From Roseovarius sp. (GTDB lineage Bacteria > Pseudomonadota > Alphaproteobacteria > Rhodobacterales > Rhodobacteraceae), in contig JAPOTF010000040.1 in assembly GCA_026709325.1 (NCBI GenBank), forward strand, positions 1 through 49,682: a stretch of DNA of 49,682 bases, read 5' to 3'. The stretch's first letter is position 1. Each line of letters starts with the position of its first letter. The position numbers and the translations under genes were made by a program. This document shows, piece after piece, positions 1 to 8,390 of the stretch. The notes under the pieces were generated by a model. The model did not search any database and was not told the origin of the DNA. It saw nothing but the letters and a program-made list of their open reading frames with translations.

Positions 1-74
1 CATGCGCGCCTGAAACCCGCAAAACGCCATGTCGACTGAAAAAAAGGCTCAAATGACGCTAGCGGGAATTGCTG
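1..74 (-). repeat. Terminal inverted repeat, left copy
   Basis: The first 74 bases match the reverse complement of 49578-49650 with one substitution and one base less in an A-run (7 A here, 6 there). The match stops abruptly at base 75. Position 1 is the window edge, so the repeat may extend further left. A diverged relative lies at 37511-37574. The minus strand begins cagcaattcccgctag. It lies just downstream of an IS5-type transposase tail, but the 37.5-kb relative has the opposite orientation to its neighbouring transposase. It may therefore be a dispersed element of its own rather than the end of that IS. Confidence 0.85.
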
Positions 75-341
75 TGTATTGATCAGGGCCTGTTGACAAC
101 TGTTTTGCGGCCATCACCCCGACGGCGAGACGAATCGCGGCCGCATGGCAGGCGCCGGTCTTGTCGCGGAGTGTCGCAATCGCCCGAAACTCCCCGGTTT
201 TGGCAAGGAAATTCCAGACCCGATGCCGCCACCCGCGCACTTTGCCAGATGCGGGATATTGTCACACGCCCTGTCTGTCGCAACCGCGCCATGCGAGATC
301 TCGCCATTGACAACGGGCTTAATTCCGGCGCGAGACCGCAA
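49..341 (-). pseudogene. IS5-family transposase, C-terminal remnant
   Basis: Minus-strand reading gives a stretch resembling the conserved C-terminus of IS5-family DDE transposases: RHRVWNFLAKTGEFRAIAT, then RDKTGACHAAAIRLAV, which fits the usual pattern of R-x-R-V-E-x-F-F followed by K-x-F-R-x-I-A-x-R-Y-D-K. A second frame a little upstream carries ATDRACDNIPHL, like the 'ADKAYDS' DDE block. The two are in different frames, and the N-terminal two thirds of a transposase are missing. No function is expected. This is a relic recognised by motif only, so its left boundary is uncertain. Confidence 0.6.
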
Positions 342-454
342 AGCAGGTTATGTTGCTTCTCAACAGGGCGCGCGGGCCAATTTCTCCGGGGTCGTGCCCT
401 TCAAGTAAAGCTTGAGATCCGACATTGGCACGCCTCTTGTCATGGTCTTTCCCC

Positions 455-720
455 TTATTTTCCAATAATAGCCCCGAACATGCCGGTTAACATTATGGCA
501 AGTGCGCCCAATGATGACGCCAGTATCGGGGCAAACAGTACAACGCCCATTTTAATGTTGCAAGCTTGCTTTCCACCAGGTCTTGTTTCGTGACCATGCT
601 ATTCTGAATATTCCTGATCTCAACGCCATGTTGCCCAACGGTGACGCGAAGGTCTCCGACATCTCTTTCCATGAACTTGTCTGGTGCCGGAGCATTCTGC
701 TCACTCGTTGCGGAACTCAT
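455..720 (-). pseudogene. Small coiled-coil/membrane-anchor protein, frameshifted
   Basis: The first frame starts at 720, overlapping the stop of the upstream gene (ATGA). It runs through a helical segment (DVGDLRVTVGQHGVEIRNIQ, then VTKQDLVESKLATLK) and ends in a tail with no hydrophobic run. Near 540-560 the next minus frame instead encodes a good transmembrane helix (VVLFAPILASSLGALAIML) ending GMFGAIIGK with a stop at 455-457. The natural product was probably a ~85-residue protein with a short coiled coil and a C-terminal membrane anchor. A one-base change (or programmed slippage near AAAATGGG) splits it. Family not recognised. Confidence 0.5.
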
Positions 721-1007
721 GCATTATCCTCGGCATTTTCAATCCATTCCCAGAACGTCTGGCGCGTAAAGCCAGCCAACGACCCATTTAGTTTTAGAAC
801 GGCTCCGCGAATGCCTTCATCGGCCTGGTCCTTGGTCAATCCCGCATTTTTGGCAATCGTTCCTGTAAGTGTGTCGTCGGCAATGATGAAAACGTTGTCA
901 CCAAGTTCCGTGTATATTTGTGAACTTTTAGGGTAGGCATTTTTCAACAGATTGCCCCCTTTCTCCTGACCTTCTGTAAGAATGACAGCAAACAAGCTTC
1001 TGGACAT
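717..1007 (-). CDS. Hypothetical protein, first gene of a two-gene operon
   Basis: This encodes 96 residues with a normal start (MSRSLFAVILTEGQEKGG) and balanced composition. I do not recognise a family and see no signal peptide or membrane segment. A central stretch (TGTIAKNAGLTKDQADEGI) followed by FTRQTFWEWIENAED looks helical and could be a small binding domain, which is inference only. The stop overlaps the ATG of the next small gene (ATGA), so the two were probably translated together. It is transcribed away from the decayed methyltransferase at 1141, with a palindrome between them. Confidence 0.55.
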   Translation of the reverse strand: MSRSLFAVILTEGQEKGGNLLKNAYPKSSQIYTELGDNVFIIADDTLTGTIAKNAGLTKDQADEGIRGAVLKLNGSLAGFTRQTFWEWIENAEDNA

Positions 1008-1033
1008 GGTTTCTCCCGTTTCCTTTATGAGTG

Positions 1034-1049
1034 CCTACTTTTAAGTAGG
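1034..1049. promoter_or_regulatory. Perfect 16-bp palindrome, possible operator
   Basis: cctacttttaagtagg has two 7-bp arms around a 2-bp centre. It sits in the divergent gap between the small operon (start 1007) and the methyltransferase relic (start 1141). Position and geometry suit a dimeric repressor site. No regulator gene is adjacent. Confidence 0.4.
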
Positions 1050-1140
1050 ACACCAATATAGTTTTTAGTGGCACTATTGATGGTGCGCAAGTGGCGGATG
1101 CCGCCAGCAACGCTGGTTTTTTCATTGCCAATTTAGGAGA

Positions 1141-1870
1141 GTGAATGCAGCATATCGCATAACAAATGAAGCAAACTGGTCTAACCACACACTGTTTCAA
1201 GGCGATAATTTGAATTTCCTTCGGGCCGCAAACTCGGAATCGCTGTACTTGATAGCCACTGATCCGCCATTCAACAAGGGACGCGACTTTCACGCAACGG
1301 GGGATAGTTTGGCTTCCGGAGTGAAGTTTCAGGACAGATGGGCATGGGAAAGGGACGTTCATCAGGAATGGGTTGACCAGATCACGGACGATTACCCTTG
1401 ATTAATGGATGCCACAGAATCCGCTCCCTATTCCTTCAGATTAATGGTGCCTATCTGTGCCTCATGGCGGTTGGATTGCCTGAAACAAGGCGGACCAAAG
1501 CCAACAGCCAGTGTATATGCCTTCACCCGCCATCTCATCGCGTCACATTGCCTAAAAGCCGTAATGAACGCAATCTTTGACTGAAAAAACTTCATAAATG
1601 AAATTGTTTGGCATTACCGGACATGCCGAGCGGGAAATTGGAAATTTTTAAAAAAGCGCAATGTTGTTTTGTTTTACTCAAAACCAAATGATGCCGGTTT
1701 TTACCCGGATTCAATGCGAATGCCGTGAACTGAAAAGGTCTTGCTTCGCGCCCAAAATCATAAAGGCGCAGGAATTTCATCCTGCGACACGGCAAAGCTT
1801 CCGATGTATGTATATGGATTGACATCCAAATGCTCCGCCTTTTCCGGTGGAAGTCGGTCAATTTGGAGAT
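1141..1870 (+). pseudogene. Site-specific DNA adenine methyltransferase (Mod-like), decayed
   Basis: A GTG start at 1141 with an aggag ribosome site opens 86 clean codons ending at 1401, including the catalytic block LIATDPPFNKGRDF (motif IV, DPPF). The family's next segments follow in other frames: NGAYLCLMAVGLPETRR near 1450, ICLHPPSHRVTLPK near 1530 (normally IYLHCDPTASHYLK), then MNAIFD, a stop, KNFINEIVWHYR and VVLFYSKPNDAGFYPDSMR near 1560-1720, and DVCIWIDIQML near 1805. The family order is preserved, so this is one gene with several frameshifts and a stop. The C-terminal half (YPTQKP, SAM site) is gone. No partner restriction enzyme is seen. It must be inactive as written. Confidence 0.8.
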
Positions 1871-1958
1871 GATTATCAGGAGATGCGGTTAATTCATTTG
1901 AAGAATTTCCCGGTCGACGTCTTGCCTATTGCCCTTGCGCAAATGCGGTGCTTCAAGA

Positions 1959-3017
1959 ATGAGAATGGCTCATTTTTGGACTACCATACTTGTTTTGGCA
2001 TTTAGCGCTCTTACAGGATATTTCGCCCAGTGGATATATCTGCCACTACCCTATCTTCTTGGCCCCATGATTTTCAGCGGCCTTGTGGCCACGTCATTCC
2101 GCGGCATTCTGCCTCGAAACTACCAGTTTCCACTTTATCTCAGGATGATTTTCATTGCCGTGATTGGACTTATGATCGGAACCGGCGTCACATCCGATCT
2201 GCTTGAAACCGCCATTCAACTTGCTCCAAGCTTTATCCTGCTCACCATTTTTGTGCCGCTTGTGTTTGCGGTAAATTACGTGGTTTACCGTCGCATTGGA
2301 AGATTCGACAAGCAGACCGCGCTTTATTCGTCATCACCCGGCGGGCTTTACGAGTCCATTGCGTTTGGAGAAGTGGCGGGGGCAAATGTTGCTCGTCTTT
2401 CTCTTCAGCAATTTCTGCGCGTTACAATTGTCGTGACACTGCTGCCAATTGGAATGTCCATTTGGCTCGGACACCCCGTTGGAAGTGCGCAGGGCATGAC
2501 ACTGGCGAAAGATGAGGTGCCATGGCAGCAGCTGCCCTTGATAGCGCTTTCAGGCGTGACCGGAATGGTTTTCGGGAAGTTGCTGCGTTTTCCCGCCTGG
2601 CAACTGACTGGCCCAATTGCCGCGGCGGCCATTTTTTCAATTAGCGGCATACTGCCTCTCAACATCCCGCAATGGCTTGTAAATGTCGCTCAGGTGGTTG
2701 TTGGCGCCTCACTGGGAATGCGATTCTCGGGACTTACAAGACTTCAGCTGATACGCGGCTTTGGACTTTCCGCTGCAAGTGTGGGAATCATGCTTGTCAT
2801 TGCCTCAATCTGCGCCATTTTGATTGAGAGAATCACTGGCGAAACATTTGACGTCCTGCTGATCAGCTATGCCCCTGGCGGCGTAACCGAAATGGCCATT
2901 ATCGCTCTCAGTCTTAACGCAAGCCCCACGATTGTAACGATGCATCATGTATGGCGAATACTTGTGACGGTTCTGCTTCTATCATTTCTAACTAAAGTAA
3001 ATTCCAAAAAATTCTAA
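1959..3017 (+). CDS. AbrB-type integral membrane protein
   Basis: This 352-residue, very hydrophobic protein has about ten predicted membrane helices in two similar halves, the layout of the membrane 'AbrB duplication' family (often mislabelled ammonia monooxygenase or AbrB regulator). Telling blocks are LPYLLGPMIFSGLV near the N-terminus, SSSPGGLYESIAFGE in the middle and YAPGGVTEMAIIALSL near the C-terminus, the paired P-G-G loops typical of the family. The frame opens at a TTG at 1929, but ATG 1959 (MRMAHFW) fits the first helix better. The family's substrate is not established. It is followed by a convergent M32 peptidase 163 bp away. Confidence 0.8.
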   Translation: MRMAHFWTTILVLAFSALTGYFAQWIYLPLPYLLGPMIFSGLVATSFRGILPRNYQFPLYLRMIFIAVIGLMIGTGVTSDLLETAIQLAPSFILLTIFVPLVFAVNYVVYRRIGRFDKQTALYSSSPGGLYESIAFGEVAGANVARLSLQQFLRVTIVVTLLPIGMSIWLGHPVGSAQGMTLAKDEVPWQQLPLIALSGVTGMVFGKLLRFPAWQLTGPIAAAAIFSISGILPLNIPQWLVNVAQVVVGASLGMRFSGLTRLQLIRGFGLSAASVGIMLVIASICAILIERITGETFDVLLISYAPGGVTEMAIIALSLNASPTIVTMHHVWRILVTVLLLSFLTKVNSKKF

Positions 3018-3180
3018 AGCAATTTACATGAATAAAAAATTATATCTAATTGATATTATAATGAAATTTGACTTTTAAATCATCAAATTGGGAAATCGCG
3101 GGATGTTCTGCTGCAAATATGGTATAGTGCTTGTGCGATGAATAATCGGCAAGCCGGTTTAACTCGCGCCACTTAATTTT

Positions 3181-4650
3181 CTAAATGTCATAGAGCGCAT
3201 GGAATTTCTCCTCAATATAATCCAGCAGTGGTCCAGTTGATGGTTCAAATCCGCAGGCCCCGGAGATGATTTCATTCGGTTCATTCGATCGACCAAGCAC
3301 GTGCACCCTGTCCTTGAGCCATCGGGTAGCTTCTTCCGGATTGCCATTCGCCAGCTGATCGTTCAAATTTGGAATGTCACTCCCAAGCGACTTGTAAAGA
3401 CAGCCCGCATAGATGTTTCCAAGAGTATAGGTCGGGAAATAGCCAAATTCGCCATAAGCCCAATGTATGTCCTGCAAAATGCCATTGGTCGGAACATCCA
3501 CTTCAAAACCAAAATCCGCTGAAAATCTATCGTTCCACGCCTCTTCAATGTCATTGATGTCAAGGTCTCCGGCAAAAACCGAGCGTTCGAGATCAAACCG
3601 AAGCATTATATGCAAATTATACTGAACCTCATCCGCTTCCGTTCGGATGCAGCCCTTATTTACGCGATTTACAGCCGCATAAAATTCATCTTCATCCGAT
3701 ACCCCTATTTCTCCAAAGAGGTCGCGCAGCCTGCCATAAAGAAAATGACAAAAGGCCCTGCTTCTTCCCAACTGGTTTTCATATATTCGGCTTTGGCTTT
3801 CATGAACTCCCATTGACGCTCCCATGCCAAGTGGAGAGAGAAAATAGTCTTCATTAACACCCTGCTCGTAACAGGCATGGCCGGTTTCATGCAAAGTCGA
3901 GTAAATGCAATTTAAGGGATCGTCATATGCCGTTCGCGTTGTAATTCTGACATCCGCGCCGGACCCGCAACTAAATGGATGAACCGCCAGATCGATTCTA
4001 CCGCGATCAAGGTCATATCCAAACAGCTCCGCCAGTTCATGAGCCAGCATTATCTGTTTTTGCTCGTCAAAACCACCTTCAAGGCAAGGCGGAACATCGC
4101 AATTCAGAGTGGCTTCGCGGAGGGCCACGAGACGGGGTCTCATTTCATCAAACATAACCGCCAACCTGTCGGAAGTCATTCCCTGTTCATGGTCATCGAC
4201 CATGACATCATAAGGGTCGCCATCTCCCGCCACTGCGGAAGCTTCCTCCAATTTTAGACTCACGATGTTCTTCAAAGCTGGTGCAAAAACCGAAAAGTCG
4301 CTTTCTTCTCGGGCCTGCAACCAATATTGCCGCGACAGGCTGGCTTGCCGAGCGATTGCAATCGAAAGCTCCATCGGAACCTTGGTTTTACGATTGTATT
4401 CACGATGGATTAATCGCAGTTTCGCAGCACCCTCTTCATCCGGCGGTTCCGATTTGTCCATCCATTCACCCACCCGAGGATATGTTTTGCGGGAATGAAG
4501 AATCGCCTCCATAGCCGCAAATTCCTCAGCTCTCTGATTGGCGGCACCCGCAGGCATGAAGGTCTGCATATCCCAGGACAATCTGGAGTAAACCTGTTGC
4601 AATGCGGCGGTTTCGCGCGCGAACCGCATCAACTCATCAAACGCGTTCAT
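3181..4650 (-). CDS. M32 family metallocarboxypeptidase
   Basis: The 489-residue protein has the zinc motif HETGH at residues 254-258, preceded by the family block YDDPLNCIYSTL and followed by GVHESQSRIYENQLGRS. The conserved LAVHPF is at 221-226. Length and motif order match Taq-type (M32) carboxypeptidases, cytoplasmic enzymes that trim C-terminal residues from peptides. The frame extends upstream to 4764, but that stretch lies inside ctaA. The ATG at 4650 gives the normal family start (MNAFDELMRFARE), 2 bp after the ctaA stop, so the two genes probably share a transcript. No family-critical residue appears missing. Confidence 0.93.
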   Translation of the reverse strand: MNAFDELMRFARETAALQQVYSRLSWDMQTFMPAGAANQRAEEFAAMEAILHSRKTYPRVGEWMDKSEPPDEEGAAKLRLIHREYNRKTKVPMELSIAIARQASLSRQYWLQAREESDFSVFAPALKNIVSLKLEEASAVAGDGDPYDVMVDDHEQGMTSDRLAVMFDEMRPRLVALREATLNCDVPPCLEGGFDEQKQIMLAHELAELFGYDLDRGRIDLAVHPFSCGSGADVRITTRTAYDDPLNCIYSTLHETGHACYEQGVNEDYFLSPLGMGASMGVHESQSRIYENQLGRSRAFCHFLYGRLRDLFGEIGVSDEDEFYAAVNRVNKGCIRTEADEVQYNLHIMLRFDLERSVFAGDLDINDIEEAWNDRFSADFGFEVDVPTNGILQDIHWAYGEFGYFPTYTLGNIYAGCLYKSLGSDIPNLNDQLANGNPEEATRWLKDRVHVLGRSNEPNEIISGACGFEPSTGPLLDYIEEKFHALYDI

Positions 4651-4652
4651 GG

Positions 4653-5795
4653 TCACATCCTGTCTATCTTTTGAAAAACGGGAAAATCGCTTAAGAATCT
4701 TGTGCGCAATATCGACAACCAAAGCAATATGGCCATAATTTGGTGCATTATCGCCAGATACCATGGCGCAACGTGAAGGACCGTAACGATACCCAAAACA
4801 ATTTGTACAATCAGAATCATAAAGGCCATATTAAATGCCGCGGCGGTTTTCCTGTTTGAACTTTTTCGGCCATAACTCCATGCCGCAAGTGCATATATTA
4901 ATATGAAATATCCAATCACTCTATGAATAAATTGAACCAAACCAGGATTTTCAAACAGATTACGCCACCCGAGATTTTCATCCCATATCTTGGGTGGAAA
5001 TATTCCACCTGCCATTAGCGGCCAGTCTGTATATGTTCTTCCGGCGTCAATTCCGGCCACAAGTGCCCCAATTAAAATTTGGGCAAAAACCAAGTGCAGC
5101 CATCCGACCGACATAATGGAAAGATTTTTTTCCCTGTATCGATGAGCCTGGACAAGATCTAGGCTTTCTCTGGACAAAGCCATGATGTACCAGAACAACA
5201 GTCCCGCAATGACGAACGCCAGTCCCAAATGTACCGCCAGACGATAGCTTGCCACATCCAGCATTTCACCGGTCAGACCGGACTTCACCATCCACCATCC
5301 GATCAATCCCTGCACACCTCCCAGTATGCCCGGGATCAACAAACGTCCGGTCCATCCCGGTGGAATTTTTCCAAACGCGAGAAATCCCACGAAACCCGCT
5401 GCCCACACCAGACCAATAAAACGACCTAATTGCCTGTGGCCCCACTCCCACCAGAATATGACCTTGAATTCATCAAGCGACATACCTTTGTTTTGCAGAT
5501 TATATTCCGGTATTCGCCGGTATTTTTCAAATTCCACCTGCCAGCCGTTAGCGTTCATTGGCGGTAGAGCACCCGTAACGGGATTCCATTCCGTTATGCT
5601 CAGTCCGCTGTCCGTTAAACGGGTCAGACCGCCTATGACAATCATCAGGACAACAAGGAAAAGCAGCGTCATTAACCAGATTCGAATCAGCTTTTGCGCA
5701 CGTCGTCTACCGGAATCTATTATGCCACCTTCCGACTTGCGATTTTTGTTGAAATCGCCGCCCACTTCCTGAAAAATGTTTCTCTTGCCATTCAT
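4653..5795 (-). CDS. ctaA: Heme A synthase (COX15/CtaA)
   Basis: The 380-residue membrane protein converts heme O to heme A for aa3-type cytochrome oxidase. Family signatures are the N-terminal GGLTRLTDSGLSITEWNPV, WWEWGHRQLGRFIGL (heme-ligand histidine), GLIGWWMVKSGL, HLGLAFV, QFIHRVIGYF and LHVAPWYLAIMHQ, with about eight membrane helices. The ~35-residue charged N-terminal lead and overall length are normal for alphaproteobacteria. It is the first gene of a probable two-gene unit with the M32 peptidase. Its presence implies aerobic respiration with a heme-A oxidase. Confidence 0.95.
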   Translation of the reverse strand: MNGKRNIFQEVGGDFNKNRKSEGGIIDSGRRRAQKLIRIWLMTLLFLVVLMIVIGGLTRLTDSGLSITEWNPVTGALPPMNANGWQVEFEKYRRIPEYNLQNKGMSLDEFKVIFWWEWGHRQLGRFIGLVWAAGFVGFLAFGKIPPGWTGRLLIPGILGGVQGLIGWWMVKSGLTGEMLDVASYRLAVHLGLAFVIAGLLFWYIMALSRESLDLVQAHRYREKNLSIMSVGWLHLVFAQILIGALVAGIDAGRTYTDWPLMAGGIFPPKIWDENLGWRNLFENPGLVQFIHRVIGYFILIYALAAWSYGRKSSNRKTAAAFNMAFMILIVQIVLGIVTVLHVAPWYLAIMHQIMAILLWLSILRTRFLSDFPVFQKIDRM

Positions 5796-6910
5796 TTATC
5801 ACCTTAAAAGATACACTGCGTCTTGATATATGCGGCTATTGTAAAATGCAATGGGTTATGCCGGAAACTGGGCAACGGCTAGATCAGGCTGATTCCCTAA
5901 ATTATTTGATTTCGTCCTGGAATTCAATTCCTTCGATGACTCCGGCAGTAATTCCCGCTAATTTTATTATTAAATTATTCAATTGTTTACGAGGGTTTTT
6001 GAAAAAGTTTTTGGCGTAGAGACAGCGACGGAACGTGCATCATTAACCCATAGGGCGAAATCCCGGATCAGCATTAAGGAAAAACTTAGCCGCCTATGGT
6101 GACTGACAACGCAGAGCACTACCGGGTTACGGCCAGCCGGGTTGTCTTCAATGTCCGGTTCGATGGTGACGGTTGCATGTAATCGCCGACATACGCGGGG
6201 CAGTCTTCGGATCCCAACATTCCAACACCATCACGTCACCGCGGGGCAAGCCCAGCTTCTTGACGGCCCGTTGCGCCGATTGCCGATGCGTGTAGGGCGC
6301 GGCTGTCCGGTAGAATATCCTGCCGATCCTGGCCTTCTTCCAAATGTGATAGTGCGGGCGGTTTGCGCGTTGGATTCCCCTCGCGGGGTCCATCAAGAAT
6401 TTGACAGATATTGATCCCGTGATTATGTTTTTCAGCAGGTTATCAGAAAAAATGCGCTCTAGTTGGCTGATGAAGGAGGGTTTCGTGATCTTGTGAATTA
6501 TTTTGGTGCCTTAGCCGCACAGCGGTCGGACGATGCAGCCATCCGTGCCGAAGGGATTCTGAGTGGGCGGATCCATTGCCGTCATGGGAATGGTGGGATG
6601 ACGGTCAATGGTGATTATCATCCTCCTGAACCCAAACCGCCCGTTTACTAAGACGATGATCCCACTAAAATCTCTTAGCCCAAGTTTAACAGGGTGAGCA
6701 TGATCTCTTAAAGATTCTGGGCAACCTGAACAGATCTTCGGTCTTGTTTTTTGGTTCACTTAAACGTCTCGTCGTTTTGCTCAAGCGGTTTTGACGTTCA
6801 AAATCCACTTATAACATGGGATGTTACAAGAGCCAAAAGACTTTAAGTCGCCCACACGGGCGCTGTTTCAGCAACATAAAAGAAAAACGTCTTACATTTT
6901 TAGAAGTTTA
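5796..6910. other. Gene-poor 1.1-kb stretch, no confident gene
   Basis: Between ctaA and the ATPase gene no reading frame resembles a known family. The best minus-strand frame, 6148-6396 (82 codons), contains PHYHIWKKARIGRIFYRTAA then QRAVKKLGLPRGDVMVLECW, which looks protein-like but is unrecognised. The frame at 6511-6759 has no clear support. 5948-5960 repeats a 13-base word (gtaattcccgcta) found in the 37.5-kb repeat. A short hairpin, cgcccacacgggcg, lies near 6849-6862. The stretch is probably decayed accessory DNA between ctaA and trmJ. Confidence 0.4.
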
Positions 6911-6924
6911 TCTCTAAGTAGAGA
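6911..6924. promoter_or_regulatory. 14-bp palindrome upstream of the ATPase gene
   Basis: tctctaagtagaga has 6-bp arms around a 2-bp centre and ends 6 bp before the leader ORF at 6931. The layout suits a repressor site or the base of a leader-RNA hairpin. It resembles, in style but not in exact sequence, the palindrome at 1034-1049. Confidence 0.35.
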
Positions 6925-6930
6925 ATTGTA

Positions 6931-6981
6931 ATGTCACAATTGCATCCTCACCACCCTGATGATGAGAAGGGGGAAGATTGA
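6931..6981 (+). CDS. Short leader ORF, 16 codons
   Basis: This ORF encodes MSQLHPHHPDDEKGED, and its TGA overlaps the ATG of the ATPase gene (TGATG). The overlap could couple translation of the ATPase to this peptide. It is rich in His, Asp and Glu. No family is recognisable at this length, and it could simply be a remnant of a longer gene lost upstream. Confidence 0.3.
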   Translation: MSQLHPHHPDDEKGED

Positions 6982-8255
6982 TGACCTCATTTCAGAGAGA
7001 CGCTTTGCAGAACTTTGTGGATGATGGCGAGAAAGACCATCCCCCAGTCTTTACCGGTCGACAGGATATCCTAAAACATGTTCTCACAAAGGCCGCCCGC
7101 ACATCCGACCGAAAAAGCGGGATCCCCGGCAACACCACTGTTATCACGGGTGCGCCCGGCGCGGGAAAGAGTTCGGTTCTAGGTGAGATAGATAAACGTT
7201 CATCTGACGAGAATAATGTTCGCGTTGTCCATGCTTCAGAATCAGATGTAACCAAGCATATTCCCAAGGTCTTGCAAGCAATTGCATATGCAGGCATAGC
7301 AACATCGTCTGGTTGGAGCGAAGCCCTGTTAAAGTTTGGTCATAAATGGTCATCATACGTTCCTACAGTCGGTGGATTTGGTATGAGCATTGATCTAAAG
7401 ACTTTATTCACATCAAACGTTCCTACTGACATAAGCGATCTCGCCACAAAATGCCCGAGTGAGAATTGGACATCCGTCATTATTCTCGCCGTTGATGAAA
7501 TCCAACGTTTACCGACCGATAAAGATCGTGATCATGCCATTTTACTCAGAAACATCCACGACGCCTCGACGGGTTTGCCGATAACCCTCGTCTTGGCAGG
7601 ACTGGGCGATACCAATTCCGTGATCCGCTCCATGGGTCTGACGCATGGTCTTTCTCCTTATTCACTGGGATGTTTTTCTGTAGAAGAACGGCATGAATTA
7701 ACAGAGGAATGGTGTGATCACTTTCACATCAAAATCGGTTCGTGTCGTTCACAGATTGATGCCCTCATGGCCAAAACCGACGGTTGGCCGCGTCATGTGC
7801 ACTGGGCACAGCAGGCCTTGGCAGAAGCCCTCCTTGTCAAGGGAGTCGATGGTCATGCCGATAAAATAGCGGATTGGAACGCGGTTCAGCTCCGTTCAGA
7901 CACACTCCGACACGGCTACTACGGCGCGCAATACAGCGAGGTGATGAAATATTCCTCTAAATTAACGGCACAAGTGCTTTATGAAGCCGCGCGTGCAGAT
8001 CGCACTGGAGTCGGTTTGCCCATTAGTCAAGTCGTGGATGTCGTCGAAACCTACAACGGCGCTGAACCCGGCAGTGCATGGCGCGTGCCGAGTGAGGAGT
8101 CTTCACACTCCTACGTGACTCATCTTATTCATTGCGGGGCGTTGGAGGAGAACCCAGAGACCGGGGGGCTGACCTGCCCGATCCCTAGTTTTCAAAACTA
8201 TATTCTGTGCCGCGGGGGACTTGATCCGGCAGAGCTTGAACAAAACGTTGAATAA
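6981..8255 (+). CDS. AAA/STAND-like P-loop ATPase, unknown function
   Basis: The 424-residue protein has a clear Walker A motif (GAPGAGKS, residues 57-64) and Walker B (VIILAVDE, 166-173), followed by a sensor-like strand (LPITLVLAGLGDT) and a C-terminal region that may be a winged helix (after residue ~310, LTAQVLYEAARADRTG). This is the ORC1/Cdc6-like or AAA_16 arrangement used by regulatory ATPases, and by transposition or defence ATPases. An N-terminal PPVFTGRQDIL block precedes the P-loop, as usual. The start is ATG 6981 behind a purine-rich site (agaagggggaag); a TTG three bases earlier is less likely. No membrane segment or nuclease domain is present. It is alone on an insert between ctaA and trmJ. 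A partner may have been lost, so function is open. Confidence 0.8.
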   Translation: MTSFQRDALQNFVDDGEKDHPPVFTGRQDILKHVLTKAARTSDRKSGIPGNTTVITGAPGAGKSSVLGEIDKRSSDENNVRVVHASESDVTKHIPKVLQAIAYAGIATSSGWSEALLKFGHKWSSYVPTVGGFGMSIDLKTLFTSNVPTDISDLATKCPSENWTSVIILAVDEIQRLPTDKDRDHAILLRNIHDASTGLPITLVLAGLGDTNSVIRSMGLTHGLSPYSLGCFSVEERHELTEEWCDHFHIKIGSCRSQIDALMAKTDGWPRHVHWAQQALAEALLVKGVDGHADKIADWNAVQLRSDTLRHGYYGAQYSEVMKYSSKLTAQVLYEAARADRTGVGLPISQVVDVVETYNGAEPGSAWRVPSEESSHSYVTHLIHCGALEENPETGGLTCPIPSFQNYILCRGGLDPAELEQNVE

Positions 8256-8390
8256 GGAAGAGCCTTCGTTCAAGAAAGAGGGTGATGACTCATAAACCCC
8301 TCCTGAACCGCGCCCGTTTGAGGGCACCGATCCTTATAAGATCCCGTGAGGGCAGACGGATCTTTATGATCATCTATGGCAATTTTGCGA

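Noticed and set aside
928-1362. 144-codon minus-strand frame
   Set aside because: It is antisense to the methyltransferase relic and overlaps a better small gene.
3018-3180. AT-rich palindromic stretch after the AbrB gene
   Set aside because: Complementarity is imperfect and typical of AT-rich DNA, so no terminator is called.
8256-8390. Terminator between the ATPase gene and trmJ
   Set aside because: Weak stems (gatcc/ggatc type with a bulge) and no T-run; not strong enough to claim.
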